8,855 nucleotides of DNA, from the NCBI GenBank assembly GCA_030595525.1, contig JAUVDD010000051.1, positions 1 to 8,855 on the forward strand, read 5' to 3'. The notes beneath the pieces are model-generated. The model did not search any database and was not told the DNA's origin. It saw only the letters and a program-made list of their open reading frames with translations. Numbering within the stretch: the stretch's first letter is position 1; each line of letters opens with the position of its first letter. A program made the translations under genes and the position numbers. Source of the DNA: Puniceicoccales bacterium. GTDB lineage: Bacteria > Verrucomicrobiota > Verrucomicrobiia > Opitutales > Oceanipulchritudinaceae. Positions 7,860 through 8,855 of the stretch are shown here, in pieces.

Positions 7860-8279
7860 ATGCCACTCACTCTCGAAATCGTCACGCCTGAACGCAAAGT
7901 CCTCTCCGAAGAGGTCGAACACGTCGTGCTCCCAACGGAGGCGGGTGGGGAAATTGATGTCCTGCCGGGGCACATTCCGTTGATGACGATGATTGAGCCG
8001 GGTGAACTGCGTTATTTCAAAGGCGGCCAACAGGAGTCCATTGCTATTGCGCGCGGGTTCATTGAGGTTATCGGAGATACGGTTTCCGTTCTGACCGAAG
8101 CAGCCATTGAGGTGGATGATATCGATGCAACTTCCCTGGAGGAGGCTCGTGCCCGCGCTGCTGAAGCCGTCGAAGAAGCCCGTAAAAAAGGTGAGGATCC
8201 CGAGATAATGGAACAACTCGAGACCCAGGCACGCTTCACGGTTATTCAGCAAATCATCAAGCAGTCCAAGGGACGGTAA
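7860..8279 (+). CDS. atpC: F1Fo ATP synthase subunit epsilon
   Basis: Epsilon binds gamma at the foot of the central shaft and can inhibit ATP hydrolysis through its C-terminal helices. The product has 139 residues, the usual size. The N-terminal beta sandwich is clear: MPLTLEIVTPERKVLSEEVEHV, then GGEIDVLPGHIPLMTMIEPGELR (29-51), the family signature, then IAIARGFIEVIGDTVSVLTEAA (61-82). Residues 91-137 form a charged, Ala/Glu-rich helical hairpin (LEEARARAAEAVEEARKK, then MEQLETQARFTVIQQIIKQ), so the regulatory C-terminal domain is present. The ATP-binding motif known from Bacillus epsilon is not obvious. The start follows the atpD stop by 5 nt, and only a distant GAG lies upstream. It is the last gene of the operon. 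Confidence 0.96.
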   Translation: MPLTLEIVTPERKVLSEEVEHVVLPTEAGGEIDVLPGHIPLMTMIEPGELRYFKGGQQESIAIARGFIEVIGDTVSVLTEAAIEVDDIDATSLEEARARAAEAVEEARKKGEDPEIMEQLETQARFTVIQQIIKQSKGR

Positions 8280-8456
8280 TAAGAGCCTATGAGTTGCGGT
8301 TTTAGTCGCAAAGATCCGACAATGTGGCGCCTTTTATTGGCAGGCCCGCACTCCAAATAGACTAGATCACCGATAGCCGGAATAAGGAGTCGCTTGACCG
8401 GGAAGGCTTTTGGTTTTAGGGATTTGAGCACATTAATTCCCCCAGCTCTTCCCTTA
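8280..8456 (+). other. spacer after the atp operon
   Basis: These 177 nt hold no convincing gene. A weak hairpin TTGCGG/TCGCAA (about 8294-8311) lies shortly after atpC but has no T-run. A GGCGCC palindrome followed by TTTT (about 8327-8336) has no arms beyond 3 bp. So no clear operon terminator is visible. TTGACC (8394-8399) resembles a -35 box, but 17 bp downstream there is only TAGGGA, a poor -10. The next gene may have a weak promoter here or be read from the atp operon. Confidence 0.5.
8384..8389 (+). promoter_or_regulatory. possible ribosome binding site for an upstream TTG start
   Basis: AAGGAG at 8384-8389 is followed after 4 nt by TTG at 8394-8396. That TTG is in frame with the downstream ATG at 8457, with no stop between, and would add 21 residues. 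An in-frame TAG at 8358-8360 limits how far upstream the gene can start. The spacing is short, and the added residues would push the export signal inward, so I prefer 8457. Confidence 0.3.
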
Positions 8457-8855
8457 ATGAATTCGAGAAAGTACTTTCTAGCCGGTTTCACCGCCGGGCT
8501 ATTCCTTATTGTAACATCCTTATGGTTGGTTTCCGACAGAACTGCTGCGCCTCCTGAAACGGTTGCTCAAAATTTAGTCAATCCTTCGCGAGGAGATTTT
8601 TCTCAGTGGTTGGAGCACTATGAATTCAGTAAAAGCCCCAGCGGGTTCGTCCTTCAGGAAGGGATCCAACTCGCCAAGCGCAGGATGTCCAAGGTGCGGC
8701 TGCTAATTATGGATGACCCAGCCAGCGCGCTGGAGAATGCGATCACCCGAGCTGAATGGGAATCGCTCCCGGATGAAATTAAACCGTATGTGGAGGAACC
8801 GATTAGAACAGTCGCTGACGTATATGTCTCCATTGTTTGCATGGAAAACACTTCC
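8457..8855 (+). CDS. N-terminal part of an exported or membrane-anchored protein (continues past window)
   Basis: The frame is open from ATG 8457 to the window end: 133 residues with no stop. Residues 1-5 are basic (MNSRK), and 6-26 form a hydrophobic segment (YFLAGFTAGLFLIVTSLWLVS). DRTAAPPE follows, which fits a signal peptide cleaved near TAA or an uncleaved N-terminal anchor. The mature part has no catalytic motif I know. Its pattern, WLEHYE then GIQLAKRRMSKVRLLIMDDPASALENAI then WESLPDEIKPYVEEPI, resembles the N-terminal region of large secreted proteins of Verrucomicrobiota, where 'DP..AL..A...LP.EI...VEEP' recurs. That resemblance is from memory, and the function of the segment is unknown. 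No Shine-Dalgarno sequence precedes the ATG; an upstream TTG at 8394 has AAGGAG. The gene follows atpC in the same direction, but a functional link to ATP synthase is not suggested. Confidence 0.75.
   Translation, partial: MNSRKYFLAGFTAGLFLIVTSLWLVSDRTAAPPETVAQNLVNPSRGDFSQWLEHYEFSKSPSGFVLQEGIQLAKRRMSKVRLLIMDDPASALENAITRAEWESLPDEIKPYVEEPIRTVADVYVSIVCMENTS

Noticed and set aside
8246..8491. Minus-strand open frame of 81 codons between atpC and the last gene
   Set aside because: It overlaps the coding ends of both neighbours, has no ribosome binding site and no recognisable features.

Overview
The window is a mostly ordinary chromosomal segment. Its core is a complete F1Fo ATP synthase operon on the plus strand (atpB-atpE-atpF-atpH-atpA-atpG-atpD-atpC, about 1650-8279). 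A small divergent operon and a decayed gene lie to its left, and the 5' part of an exported protein gene lies to its right. No RNA gene, CRISPR array, insertion sequence or phage gene is visible. Base composition looks moderate and even, apart from an AT-rich patch between the divergent operons.

The likely source is a member of the Verrucomicrobiota, perhaps the Opitutae/Puniceicoccales side. This is inferred from the general look of the ATP synthase subunits, the Shine-Dalgarno-poor gene starts, and the partial protein at the right edge, which resembles the N-terminal region of large secreted proteins that I associate with that phylum. No marker gene proves it.

Layout. 1-542 (+): remnant of a PhoR-like sensor histidine kinase with a frameshift, an altered H-box and a missing ATPase domain. 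528-1136 (-): trmB, tRNA (guanine-N7)-methyltransferase. 1139-1342 (-): a 67-residue protein with one C-terminal membrane helix, 2 nt upstream of trmB and surely co-transcribed with it. 1343-1649: divergent promoter region and atp leader, with palindromes, an 8-bp tandem repeat, a doubled extended -10-like motif and a leader hairpin. 1650-8279: the ATP synthase operon, Fo genes first and F1 genes after, with no atpI visible. 8280-8456: spacer without a convincing terminator. 8457-8855: start of the exported protein.

How the genes work together. AtpB (a), AtpE (c ring) and AtpF (b) form the membrane proton channel, rotor and stator stalk. AtpH (delta) ties b to the catalytic head of AtpA and AtpD. 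AtpG and AtpC form the central shaft. The c subunit has the carboxylate but lacks the sodium-ligand residues, so proton coupling is expected. A strong terminator-like hairpin directly after atpE probably sets the high level of c relative to the other subunits. The points most worth checking are this hairpin, the short delta subunit, the near absence of Shine-Dalgarno sequences, and the decayed kinase whose 3' end collides with trmB. I do not see a new multi-gene system here.
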